This document shows, piece after piece, positions 26,018 to 34,048 of a stretch of DNA of 64,000 bases. Origin of the DNA: Mycolicibacterium sp. MU0050 (GTDB taxonomy: Bacteria > Actinomycetota > Actinomycetes > Mycobacteriales > Mycobacteriaceae). The stretch is taken from contig NZ_OY726395.1 of the NCBI RefSeq assembly GCF_963378085.1, positions 4,960,001 to 5,024,000 of the forward strand. Direction: 5' to 3'. Below the pieces are notes generated by a model. It was not told the origin of the DNA. It was given only the letters and a program-made list of their open reading frames with translations, and did not search any database. The position numbers and the translations under genes are program-made. The stretch's first letter is position 1, and each line of letters starts with the position of its first letter.

Positions 26018-26983
26018 GTGGACGGGTCAGTGCATCACCGACCCGTGCTCGACCCGGACGCCGCGGCGCGCCTCGCGACGTTCGGCCCACCGGTGCCCAT
26101 GCGGGAGCGGGGCCTGCAGGCGGTCCGCGAATCCATCGAGTCGGCGCCCCTCCCGGCGGACATGCCGACGATGGCGGAGATCCGCGACGAGGCGGTCGAG
26201 GGGCCCGGCGGCCCGATCCCGGTACGGATCTACCGGCCCCGCGATGCGACCGCACCCGGCCCGGTGATCGTGCACCTGCACGGTGGAGGACTGGTGATGG
26301 GTTCCCTGCGGTCTTTCGAACCGCTCGCCCGAGCGCTGGCGGCGGCCAGCGGCGCGACGGTGGTGGCCGTCGGCTACCGGCTGGCTCCGGAGAATCCGCC
26401 GCCCGCGCAGTTCGAGGATGCCTGGTCGGTCACCAAATGGGTTGCCACCCACTGCGACACATACGGTTGGGACCGCTCGAAGTTGGTGCTCGCCGGTGAC
26501 AGCGCGGGCGGCGCACTGGCCGCGGCGGTCGCGCTGATGGCACGGGAGCCCTCCGGCCCCGAGGTCTTCGCCCAGGTCCTGATGTATCCCGGTCTCGACC
26601 GCGACATGGCGGCGCCGTCAGTCCTGACGAAACCGGATGCGCCGATGCTGAGCCATGACGACATCCTCTACATGCATGAACTCGCCGACCTCGGTGCCGG
26701 CACCGCGCATGACATCCGCCGGGTTCCCGCCTACGCCACCGACCTGCGCGGCCTGCCGCAGGCCATCGTGGCCACCGCCGAACTCGATCCGATCTCCGAT
26801 TGGGGTGAACGGTATGCGGCACGGCTGCGGGATGCGGGGGTCCAGACGACGATCACCCGGTATCCGGGTATCTACCACGGCTTCTTGATGCGGTCGGAAA
26901 CCACGGCTCGGGGGCGTCTGGCCATGGCGGAGATCGGGGCGCTGCTGCGCGCGAAGTTCGCCAATCCGCTGGGCTTCCAGTGA
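26018..26983 (+). CDS. Alpha/beta hydrolase, hormone-sensitive-lipase-type esterase
   Basis: This 321-aa esterase has HLHGGGLVMGS (oxyanion hole), GDSAGGALA (nucleophile Ser), an acid in ELDPISDWG and the catalytic His in YHGFLMRS. It is a second HSL-family esterase in the window. It sits in a unit with SnoaL-like and SDR genes and near the HAPMO-type BVMO, so hydrolysis of a BVMO-made ester is a reasonable inference. Confidence 0.87.
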   Translation: MDGSVHHRPVLDPDAAARLATFGPPVPMRERGLQAVRESIESAPLPADMPTMAEIRDEAVEGPGGPIPVRIYRPRDATAPGPVIVHLHGGGLVMGSLRSFEPLARALAAASGATVVAVGYRLAPENPPPAQFEDAWSVTKWVATHCDTYGWDRSKLVLAGDSAGGALAAAVALMAREPSGPEVFAQVLMYPGLDRDMAAPSVLTKPDAPMLSHDDILYMHELADLGAGTAHDIRRVPAYATDLRGLPQAIVATAELDPISDWGERYAARLRDAGVQTTITRYPGIYHGFLMRSETTARGRLAMAEIGALLRAKFANPLGFQ

Positions 26984-27118
26984 TTCCCGCGCCTGAAACC
27001 AGGGCATCAATGACGTCCCGATGGCCGGACACCTGCAGTTCGGGTGTTGCCGCTACCGCACACAATCGGGGCAGACCTAGCGTCGCCCACGCCAGAACAG
27101 AGAAAAGGAGTTCCTGTG

Positions 27119-28195
27119 ATGCTCACAGATGAGCGGCGAATGGAGCTGTCCGACATCCTCCGTCCCGCCGCCCCGCCGCGCGAGATCGACACCGTGTACA
27201 CCGACGACCAGCGTGAGCGCCTCCTGGACGTGGTACGCAAGGACGGCCCGTGGCGATTGATCATCGCCCAGCACTTCGCCTCGGCCGAAGAACTGATGGC
27301 GACCATGAGCGGAGCCTTCCCGGAGGGGTTCGAACCCAGCCTGGACCTGTTCCTCACCCCCACGTTCCGCGGGCACCTCGCCAATCACGGGACCCTGTTG
27401 TACCCCGAGTTGCACGACTGCTTCTACAACGCCGATTTCCTCGAACACGCCAAGTCCTACTGGAACGCGCAGTACGCCAAGCCACAGATGATGCTGTTCA
27501 ACATCAACGGCCCCTGCGCGAACCGCGACCCGGGCCACCTCGACTCGCCGAGCTTCCGGGGCGTGCGATACGAGAACGCCCCCACCTGGCTGGTGAGCGT
27601 GATGGGCAAATCCGGGCTGTTCACCGACTATCTGGTCAAGATGGCACAGGTGATCACCTGGTTCTCCCACGATCCCGCCAGCGGCTTCACCTACTGGCCC
27701 GACGGCCCGCTCAAGCAGCCCAAACGCGTCCTGCCGCCGGTATACAACCGTGGCGTGGTGGTACAGAACGAGATGCTGATGCACCGCGGGGAGGCCAACG
27801 GCCCACTGGACCAACAGGTTCCGGCCGGTCTGTCATTCGACACCGTCTTCGCCGGTGACACCGGCTCGCGTGATCACTGGGTGCTCAAGAACGGCGACGA
27901 CGTGATCGCGCGCCACCACACCGACGAGCTGCGATTCCTGGTGCACTGGTCCGCCGAAGTCTTCGAGGATTACGACGAGCTGAAGAAGAACATGGACCAC
28001 TCCGACGATCTGACCATCGACAAGGCGATCGACATGATGGTCGACGACCTGAGCAAAAAGGGCATCAAGCTCGACATCCCCAGCGCCCCGCTGCACGACC
28101 CCGCCTTCATCGGCGCCCTCAACGCCGCCTACGACCTCGGTGGACCGGCGATCTACCCGGAGGAGGCCCCGTTGAGTGCCTTCATGCCGGCCTGA
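27119..28195 (+). CDS. Uncharacterised protein, possible Fe(II)-dependent dioxygenase fold
   Basis: This 358-aa protein starts at ATG 27119 with AAAAGGAG at ideal spacing; a GTG at 27116 is also possible. The segment GHLDSPSFRGV supplies an H-x-D pair and NEMLMHRGEANGP a possible distal His, about 85 residues later. That spacing would suit a PhyH/2OG-type metal site, but I cannot confirm the fold. There is no signal peptide or membrane segment. It is monocistronic, and its terminator was split by the IS30 element. Confidence 0.6.
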   Translation: MLTDERRMELSDILRPAAPPREIDTVYTDDQRERLLDVVRKDGPWRLIIAQHFASAEELMATMSGAFPEGFEPSLDLFLTPTFRGHLANHGTLLYPELHDCFYNADFLEHAKSYWNAQYAKPQMMLFNINGPCANRDPGHLDSPSFRGVRYENAPTWLVSVMGKSGLFTDYLVKMAQVITWFSHDPASGFTYWPDGPLKQPKRVLPPVYNRGVVVQNEMLMHRGEANGPLDQQVPAGLSFDTVFAGDTGSRDHWVLKNGDDVIARHHTDELRFLVHWSAEVFEDYDELKKNMDHSDDLTIDKAIDMMVDDLSKKGIKLDIPSAPLHDPAFIGALNAAYDLGGPAIYPEEAPLSAFMPA

Positions 28196-28213
28196 TCGGA
28201 TCGCCGACGCACG

Positions 28214-28227
28214 AAGGCCCCGGACCC
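28214..28227 (+). terminator. Left arm of a terminator split by the IS30 element
   Basis: The 14-bp arm pairs with 29867-29881 on the far side of the insertion, with a single bulged A (29872). In the uninterrupted locus the arms would be about 40 nt apart, forming a bidirectional terminator between the convergent genes ending at 28195 and 29938. Confidence 0.65.
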
Positions 28228-28243
28228 GAAGGCGGTTTCTAGG

Positions 28244-29849
28244 GGTCGTCGCAACACTGCTGGTTATTGAGCCTGTAGTAGATCACGCAAGCGCTCGGCT
28301 GGGGTATCCCAGCCGAGCGTTTTGCGTGGGCGGCCGTTGAGTTGCTGGGCGACGTGTTCGAGGTCCTCAGGCCCATAGATGCTGAGGTCGGTACCTTTGG
28401 GAAAGTACTGACGAAGCAGGCCGTTGGTGTTTTCGTTGGTGCCGCGCTGCCAGGGACTGGCCGGATCACAGAAGTACACGGCCATGTCGGTGGCCATCGA
28501 GAACCCCTTGTGCCCGGCCATCTCGGCGCCCTGGTCCCAGGTCAACGATCCCCGCAGATGCTCTGGCAGGGTCGTCATGGTGGCGATCAGCCCGTCACGA
28601 ACCGTTTCGGCATCATGGCCCCCGGGCAGGTGCACCAGCATGGTGTAGCGGGTGGTGCGTTCCACCAGAGTGCCGATCGCGGTCTTGTTGAGTTCACCCA
28701 TGATGAGGTCGCCTTCCCAGTGCCCGGGCACCGCGCGATCCTCGATATCGGGCCGGTCGGCGATCATGAGCATCGGATCAACGAACCGCTGGTAACGCTC
28801 ACCGGGCTTACGGTTCGGTTTACGGCACGTGCGGCCACTTCGCAGTGACTGGGCCACTTCCTTTTTCAGTCCACCGCGCGCCTGGAAGTAGAGGGATTGA
28901 TAAATCGTTTCGTGGCTCACCCGCATGCTCTCGTCGTCCGGAAAATCCTTGACCAGACGATGCGAAATCTCTTCCGGGGACCACCGCTTGGCCAGCCCCT
29001 CTTCGACCTCTTTACGCAGCCTCTGATTGGTGACCAGTTTGGACTGCTTGGGCCGGGACCGTGCCGCCGCAGCCGCCGCATCGGCTTGATATGGCAGGTA
29101 GAGGCCCTCGACACGGTGCGCAGCGACCTCGCGGGACACCGTCGACTTATTCCGACCGAGCTTGTCGGCGATCACGGTGTAGCTCAGGCCGGCGGTCAGG
29201 CCGTCGGCGATGACCAGCCGATCGGCGAGCTGCAAATACCTACTGGCGGATGCCTGTCCAGATGCAGGACGCTGTTCGGCAGCAGTGGATTTCACCGGTT
29301 GTATGTACCGCGTCCCGCTGGCGTAATCGACGACCGTGCCATCGGAATACACCCGCGTGTTGCCAACCTTGCGGATACCGGCACGCCAATCCCGGGCGGT
29401 GCGCACATTGACCCCGGCCTCTCGGGCGGCCCGCGCCGACGACCAGCCCTCCTCGAGCAGTTCAAAGAACCGTGCTTTCTCGCAGGTCTTGCCGCGCGTG
29501 CGCCGCGCTGGGTCGACCAAGCCCGCCTCCACAAGCATCCGGCGGGCCGTGGAGTGCGCCACTCCGACAGCTTTGGCCGCCGCATTCACCGAGCCAGTTG
29601 CTGCAAATACCGCTGCCACCCGCGCAGGATCCACACCGGTGACATCCGGACGCGGCGAGCCCATCGGCCGGCCGGTGGCACTCAAGATGGCATACGCCCG
29701 CTGCCGTGACACCCCCAACGACTCCGCCGCTTCCCGCACCGGCACGCCCGCATCGACGAGCTTTGCTAGCTGATCACCAAATTGAACACAGTCCTCCGAA
29801 AACGACACGGTCGCCGCAACCTCTCAGATAAGAGAGCGTTGCGACGACC
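28244..29849 (-). mobile_element. IS30-family insertion sequence
   Basis: The ends are 12-bp perfect inverted repeats: GGTCGTCGCAAC at 28244-28255 and its complement at 29838-29849. They enclose one transposase gene. The element is about 1.6 kb. No 2-3-bp target duplication is obvious (flanks ...CTAGG and GTGTG...), which may reflect an old insertion or slightly misplaced ends. It sits between convergent genes, inside a former terminator hairpin. Confidence 0.88.
28264..29808 (-). CDS. IS30-family transposase
   Basis: This 514-aa protein has N-terminal helix-turn-helix segments (VPVREAAESLGVSRQRAYAIL and a second one near SVNAAAKAVGVAHSTARRML). The IS30 core shows TVIADKLGRNKSTVSRE, RWSPEEISHRL and SHETIYQSLY. 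The DDE catalytic residues are in HWEGDLIMG, LTWDQGAEM and the Glu of NENTNGLLRQYFP. It ends GWDTPAERLRDLL, typical of the family. Length is greater than classic IS30 (about 380 aa) because of the duplicated N-terminal HTH region seen in actinobacterial members. It appears intact. Confidence 0.95.
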   Translation of the reverse strand: MSFSEDCVQFGDQLAKLVDAGVPVREAAESLGVSRQRAYAILSATGRPMGSPRPDVTGVDPARVAAVFAATGSVNAAAKAVGVAHSTARRMLVEAGLVDPARRTRGKTCEKARFFELLEEGWSSARAAREAGVNVRTARDWRAGIRKVGNTRVYSDGTVVDYASGTRYIQPVKSTAAEQRPASGQASASRYLQLADRLVIADGLTAGLSYTVIADKLGRNKSTVSREVAAHRVEGLYLPYQADAAAAAARSRPKQSKLVTNQRLRKEVEEGLAKRWSPEEISHRLVKDFPDDESMRVSHETIYQSLYFQARGGLKKEVAQSLRSGRTCRKPNRKPGERYQRFVDPMLMIADRPDIEDRAVPGHWEGDLIMGELNKTAIGTLVERTTRYTMLVHLPGGHDAETVRDGLIATMTTLPEHLRGSLTWDQGAEMAGHKGFSMATDMAVYFCDPASPWQRGTNENTNGLLRQYFPKGTDLSIYGPEDLEHVAQQLNGRPRKTLGWDTPAERLRDLLQAQ

Positions 29850-29866
29850 GTGTGAACCCAACGAAA

Positions 29867-29881
29867 GGGTCACGGGGCCTT
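29867..29881 (+). terminator. Right arm of the terminator split by the IS30 element
   Basis: It pairs with 28214-28227 across the insertion (GGGTC with GACCC and CGGGGCCTT with AAGGCCCCG). It is followed directly by the 14-bp tandem repeats. Confidence 0.65.
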
Positions 29882-29936
29882 TGTGTTCCGGCGGTTGTGT
29901 TCCGGCGGTTGTGTTCCGGCAGTTGCGTTCCGACGG
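29881..29936. repeat. Four 14-bp tandem repeats
   Basis: The unit TTGTGTTCCGGCGG occurs at 29881-29894 and 29895-29908 exactly, with one change at 29909-29922 and two at 29923-29936. The array ends 2 bp before the stop codon of the CxxC protein gene, so it is just outside coding sequence, between that gene and the split terminator. Confidence 0.85.
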
Positions 29937-29937
29937 G

Positions 29938-30219
29938 TCAGAGGGGTCCGTCGAGGACGGGCAGGGCGCCGTCGAGCACCGCCGCCTCGATCGAGGCGCG
30001 CAGTGGCGCGCACACCAGGAACAGGCCGCGGCGCACCGGCGACGCGGCCTGTTCGTCGGCCCGCCGGCGTTCGAGGCATTGCGCCATCGCCGCGCGGCTC
30101 CACTGCACGCTGGTCTGCTCCCAGCTGCTCTTGCGAGCCAGCACGCGTGCCCCACACGACCCGCACGTGACCGGCCGCATGGGTGCGTCGCTGAGCCGGT
30201 TGTCGGGCCGCACGGTCAT
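29938..30219 (-). CDS. Small CxxC protein encoded behind kshA
   Basis: This 93-aa protein carries CGSCGARVLARKSSWEQTSVQW near its N-terminus, a CxxC pair that could bind zinc or a metal. A further Cys is at AMAQCLERRRA and another at LFLVCAPL. ATG 30219 overlaps the kshA stop (ATGA), so it is translationally coupled to the oxygenase. I do not know a function; an accessory or electron-transfer role for the Rieske oxygenase is only suggested by the coupling. Confidence 0.72.
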   Translation of the reverse strand: MTVRPDNRLSDAPMRPVTCGSCGARVLARKSSWEQTSVQWSRAAMAQCLERRRADEQAASPVRRGLFLVCAPLRASIEAAVLDGALPVLDGPL

Positions 30220-31373
30220 TTCGTCAGACCCACCAGGCGCGGCAGCCGATTGGCGGCGAGGTTGTCCTCGACCTCCTTCATCCACGCCTCCCGCGGGCGG
30301 GTGGTGTCGATCTCGAACTCGAAGCGGTCCACCATGTCCGGGGTCACGTCGGCAACGTCCACATAGAACTGCTCGTACCACCGGCGCAGCTGATAGACGG
30401 GACCGTCCTCCTCGCACAGCAGTGGGTTGTCGATCCGGGCCTTGCGCCGCCAGATGGCGACATCCTGTTCGAAGCCCATCTTCACGAAATCACCCAGCGC
30501 GACGGCCATCTCCATCGCCATCTCCTCGGGCACCTGGTCCGACTTCTCCACGGTGATGCCGTACTGCAGCACAAAAGAATTGGCGTCGATCGGGTAGTGG
30601 CAGTTGAGCAGGACGGTGCGTTGATCACCGTGCTCGTAGTGATAGGTGAGGTCATCGATCATGAACGAGGGCCCGTAGTAGGACGCCACCGACGTGGTAC
30701 CGAGGATCTTCGCGCCCTCCCCGGAGCCGAGGTCGGGCCGAGCCTCACTCTCGTAGTACTGGGTGGCCACGTGGCCCTCGAAGATGTTCTTGAAACCCGT
30801 CGGCAGGCCGCCGTGGATGTAGAAGAAGTGCGCCATGTCGACGACGTTGTCGATGATCTCGCGGCAGTTGGTGTCGACGATCGTGGTGTACCAGTGCCAA
30901 TCGGTCCAGCGGTCGGTGCCGACGCCCTCGATCCTCGGGATCGTCACGTCAGCGGGTGGGGCCTTCTTCTCCGGGTCGTTCCAGACGAACAGCATGCCGT
31001 CCTGTTCCATGGTCGGCCAGGTCGCCGTTCGGGCGAGCTTGGGCACCCGCCGGCTGTAGGGCACCTGCTTGCAGCGGCCGTCGCCACCCCAGCGCCAGTC
31101 GTGGAACGGGCAGGCGATCTCGTTGCCCTTCACTTCGCCGTCGGACAGGTCGCCGCCCATGTGCCGGCAGTAGGCGTCCAGGACGTTGATGGCGCCGTCC
31201 TCGCCCCGGAACACCACCAGCTTGCCGCCGAATGCGTTGACGGAGTGCGGCTTTCCGTCGCCCAGCTCGCGCGTCAGGCCCAGGCAGTGCCACCCTCTGG
31301 CGAATCGAGTGGGTGCGGCCTGCGCCTCGATCTGTCGAACCTCGGCGACGCCGTCGGGCTGCAACGATGTCAT
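30216..31373 (-). CDS. kshA: KshA-type 3-ketosteroid 9-alpha-hydroxylase oxygenase (Rieske)
   Basis: This 385-aa Rieske oxygenase has 2Fe-2S ligands Cys69, His71, Cys88 and His91 (CRHMGGDL and CPFHDW). The mononuclear iron site is NVVDMAHFFYIHG, with His181 and His186. Length and sequence match KshA, which hydroxylates C9 of 3-ketosteroids and, with KstD, opens ring B. The partner reductase is KshB; a KshB-like gene is at 12.4 kb. Start ATG 31373 begins the conserved N-terminus; the in-frame extension overlaps the divergent promoter. It is divergent from kstD with motif copy 5 between them. Confidence 0.92.
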   Translation of the reverse strand: MTSLQPDGVAEVRQIEAQAAPTRFARGWHCLGLTRELGDGKPHSVNAFGGKLVVFRGEDGAINVLDAYCRHMGGDLSDGEVKGNEIACPFHDWRWGGDGRCKQVPYSRRVPKLARTATWPTMEQDGMLFVWNDPEKKAPPADVTIPRIEGVGTDRWTDWHWYTTIVDTNCREIIDNVVDMAHFFYIHGGLPTGFKNIFEGHVATQYYESEARPDLGSGEGAKILGTTSVASYYGPSFMIDDLTYHYEHGDQRTVLLNCHYPIDANSFVLQYGITVEKSDQVPEEMAMEMAVALGDFVKMGFEQDVAIWRRKARIDNPLLCEEDGPVYQLRRWYEQFYVDVADVTPDMVDRFEFEIDTTRPREAWMKEVEDNLAANRLPRLVGLTK

Positions 31374-31455
31374 GATCGGCCATCCTCGCTGTTCATTGCG
31401 GGCAGGGAACAACCCCCGTTCTAGCACCGGCGAAGCCTCCCGGCCGGGCAGTGTT

Positions 31456-31466
31456 CCACTGACCGG
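31456..31466. promoter_or_regulatory. Copy 5 of the recurring inverted-repeat motif (CCACTGACCGG)
   Basis: It lies in the divergent gap between kshA (start 31373) and kstD (start 31511), 44 bp before kstD, and is identical to copy 4. It could coordinate both genes. Confidence 0.6.
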
Positions 31467-31510
31467 GCAGGGCAACGGCGCCTCGGGAGCGCGGGGCCGA
31501 GAATCGGGCG

Positions 31511-33190
31511 GTGACCGAACCACAGCACCTCACCGTCGACCTGCTCGTCGTCGGCTCCGGGACCGGAATGGCCGCGGCGTTGGCCGCGCACGAACTGGGG
31601 CTCTCGACGCTGATCGTGGAGAAGACGTCCTACGTGGGTGGATCGACGGCGCGATCCGGCGGTGCCTTCTGGATGCCGGCCAACCCGATCCTGGCCGAAT
31701 CCGGCTCCGGGGACACCCTCGAGGCCGGCCGCACCTACCTCGACGCGGTGGTCGGCGACGATGCGCCGCGGGAACGTGCGCACGCCTTCGTCGATCACGG
31801 GGTTGCGACAGTGCAGATGCTGCGCCGCAACACCGGCATGAAATTCCTCTGGGCCAAGGGTTATTCGGACTACCACCCCGAGTCGCCCGGCGGCAGCGCC
31901 GTGGGACGCACCTGCGAGTGCCGGCCGTTCAACACCGCGGTGCTGGGCCCGGAGCTGGCTCGGTTACGGCCCGGGGTGATGGAGTCGTCGTTCCCGATGC
32001 CGGTCACCGGCGCCGACTACCGCTGGCTCAACCTGATGGCCAGGACGCCGGCCAAGTCGTGGCCGCGCATCCTGCGGCGCGCATTCCAGGGCATCGGCGG
32101 ACTGGCGCTGCGCCGTCGCTATGCCGCGGGCGGGCAGGCCCTGGCCGCCGGCATGTACGCCGGTGTGCTGCAGGCCGGCATCCCGGTGTGGACGGACGCG
32201 CCGGTGACCGAACTGCGCGTCGACGGCGGCCGGGTGACCGGTGCCGTGGTGGACCGGGGCGGCACGACGGTCACCGTCGAGGCCCGTCGCGGTGTGGTGC
32301 TGGCCGCGGGTGGCTTCGATCATCTGATGAGTTGGCGACACAAGTTCCAGTCCGAACGGCTCGGCGAGCACGCGAGTTTGGGCGCCGAAGGCAACACCGG
32401 CGACGGCATCCGGCTGGCGCAGGACACCTGCGGCGCCGACATCGGTCTGATGGACCAGGCCTGGTGGTTCCCCGCGTTCGCCGCGCTTCCCGGCGGCGAA
32501 CCGACGGTCATGCTGGCCGAACGGTCCCTGCCCGGTTGTCTGCTGGTGGACCAGACCGGTCGCCGGTTCATCAACGAAGCCACCGATTACATGACCTTCG
32601 GCCAACAGGTCCTCGAGCGCGAGCGGTCGGGCAATCCGGTCGAGGAGATGTGGATGGTCTTCGACCAGAAGTACCGCAACAGCTATCTCATGGCCGCGGA
32701 ACTGTTCCCGCGGATGCCCATCCCACACCCGTGGTACGACGCCGGAATCGCGCATCGCAGCGCGGACCTGCCGTCGCTGGCAGGCGCCATCGGCGTGGAC
32801 CCGTCCGCGTTGGTGTCCACCCTGGAGCGTTTCAACGCGCTGGCCCGGGCCGGTGTGGACCCCGACTTCGAGCGCGGCGCCAGCGCCTACGACCGCTACT
32901 ACGGGGACCCGACGGTCACCCCGAACCCGAATCTGCGCGCGCTGGAGGCCGGACCCTTCTACGCCGTCAAGGTGGTGCTCAGCGACCTGGGCACCTGCGG
33001 GGGTCTGCGAGCGGACGCGAAAGCCCGGGTGCTCCGCGAGGACGGGTCGGTCATCGAGGGCCTGTACGCGATCGGCAACACCGCCGCGAACGCCTTCGGC
33101 GCGAGCTATCCCGGCGCGGGCGCGACCATCGGGCAGGGACTGGTGTTCGGCTACATCGCCGCCCGGCACGCCGCCGGGCAGCTGAGCTGA
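31511..33190 (+). CDS. kstD: 3-ketosteroid delta1-dehydrogenase (KstD)
   Basis: This 559-aa flavoprotein has an N-terminal FAD motif LLVVGSGTGMAAAL, GGSTARSGGAFWMPAN, the segment FDQKYRNSYLMA, and a C-terminal block FYAVKVVLSDLGTCGG with GASYPGAGATIG. These are characteristic of KstD, which introduces the 1,2 double bond of 3-ketosteroids. Tyr residues in YRNSY and FYAV are the candidates for the catalytic tyrosines known in the Rhodococcus enzyme. GTG 31511 is the start. It is divergent from kshA and partners it in ring-B opening. Confidence 0.92.
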   Translation: MTEPQHLTVDLLVVGSGTGMAAALAAHELGLSTLIVEKTSYVGGSTARSGGAFWMPANPILAESGSGDTLEAGRTYLDAVVGDDAPRERAHAFVDHGVATVQMLRRNTGMKFLWAKGYSDYHPESPGGSAVGRTCECRPFNTAVLGPELARLRPGVMESSFPMPVTGADYRWLNLMARTPAKSWPRILRRAFQGIGGLALRRRYAAGGQALAAGMYAGVLQAGIPVWTDAPVTELRVDGGRVTGAVVDRGGTTVTVEARRGVVLAAGGFDHLMSWRHKFQSERLGEHASLGAEGNTGDGIRLAQDTCGADIGLMDQAWWFPAFAALPGGEPTVMLAERSLPGCLLVDQTGRRFINEATDYMTFGQQVLERERSGNPVEEMWMVFDQKYRNSYLMAAELFPRMPIPHPWYDAGIAHRSADLPSLAGAIGVDPSALVSTLERFNALARAGVDPDFERGASAYDRYYGDPTVTPNPNLRALEAGPFYAVKVVLSDLGTCGGLRADAKARVLREDGSVIEGLYAIGNTAANAFGASYPGAGATIGQGLVFGYIAARHAAGQLS

Positions 33191-33205
33191 GTCGAGAAGG
33201 CCGGC

Positions 33206-33910
33206 TCAGCCGTGCGGGTCCGTATCGTCGGCGCCCGCTTTGCCGTCGGTGGATTGTTCGGCGGCGATACGGCGCTCGACCTCGTACCAGTACTCCCGCA
33301 CCGGGAACTGAACCTCCCGCTCGGCGCTTTCGTCGAAGGTTCTCTCGACGGCGTCGAGATCCTTGATCATCCGTAGCGCCAGTTCGCGTTCCGACGCCCA
33401 GTACTGCTCGGACCACTGCAACGCCAGCCGCGCGTACGACCAGGCGGGTTGATCGGCTGACCAGCGCACTTCCGTGGCGACGGACTGATGCATCTGCTCG
33501 GCATAGGCGGCGTGCTCGGCGAGGACCTCCCGCAACCGGCCCGGCTTCAGCAGGTGGCCCAGCATGACCCGCATGATCGGATTGTGCTTCAGCGTGGGAG
33601 GTTCGACGGGCTCCTCGTTGCTCCAGTGGGTGACCGCGGCCAAGCCCTCCGGGGTGATCTTGTACATCCGCCGGCTGCGGGCTCCGCCCTCGACGCGGGA
33701 ACTCACCAAACCCAGTCGCTCCAGCCGCTTGAGCTCCGAATAAATCTGGCTGTAGGCCGGACTCGTGTAGAAGTACCGGATCGCCCAGTTGATCCACTTC
33801 TTGATGTCGTATCCGGACAACTCGTCACCGCCGGAGAGCATCCCCAGCAACGCCCACCCGGTGGGCGATACGTTCACCCCACCAGGTCCGTTGTCGGCAG
33901 CTTCCGTCAC
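33206..33910 (-). CDS. PadR family transcriptional regulator
   Basis: This 234-aa protein has the PadR winged-helix start (SPTGWALLGMLSGGDELSGYDIKKWI, then YSQIYSELKRLERLGLV and YKITPEGLAAV) at residues 15-95. A long C-terminal helical domain follows. PadR proteins repress by binding inverted repeats and respond to phenolic or other small ligands. It lies between the two KstD-like genes and is divergent from the second, with motif copy 6 in the gap, making it a candidate binder of the recurring motif. Confidence 0.88.
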   Translation of the reverse strand: MTEAADNGPGGVNVSPTGWALLGMLSGGDELSGYDIKKWINWAIRYFYTSPAYSQIYSELKRLERLGLVSSRVEGGARSRRMYKITPEGLAAVTHWSNEEPVEPPTLKHNPIMRVMLGHLLKPGRLREVLAEHAAYAEQMHQSVATEVRWSADQPAWSYARLALQWSEQYWASERELALRMIKDLDAVERTFDESAEREVQFPVREYWYEVERRIAAEQSTDGKAGADDTDPHG

Positions 33911-33954
33911 CGGCCAAGGCTAGCAACGTGGCCTCGAGAGACGGGTCGCAGCTA

Positions 33955-33965
33955 CCGGTGACCGG
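33955..33965. promoter_or_regulatory. Copy 6 of the recurring inverted-repeat motif (CCGGTGACCGG)
   Basis: A perfect inverted repeat CCGGT-G-ACCGG in the divergent gap between the PadR gene (start 33910) and the KstD-like gene (start 34049). Confidence 0.6.
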
Positions 33966-34048
33966 GATGACGCATTGCGTAAACCCCGCGGAGACCGACA
34001 CAGTGGTCGGCAGGTCAGTCAGCCCATGCTGCGGCGGAAGGAACTCCA

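Noticed and set aside
28236..29857. Target-site duplication of the IS30 element
   Set aside because: No 2-3-bp direct repeat flanks the inverted repeats, so none is claimed.
29881..29936. CRISPR array
   Set aside because: The units are 14 bp and directly abut each other with no spacers, so this is a simple tandem repeat.
31186..33366. A 726-codon open frame overlapping kstD in another frame
   Set aside because: Arg/Gly-rich low-complexity product. The overlapping frame encodes a clear KstD with all motifs.
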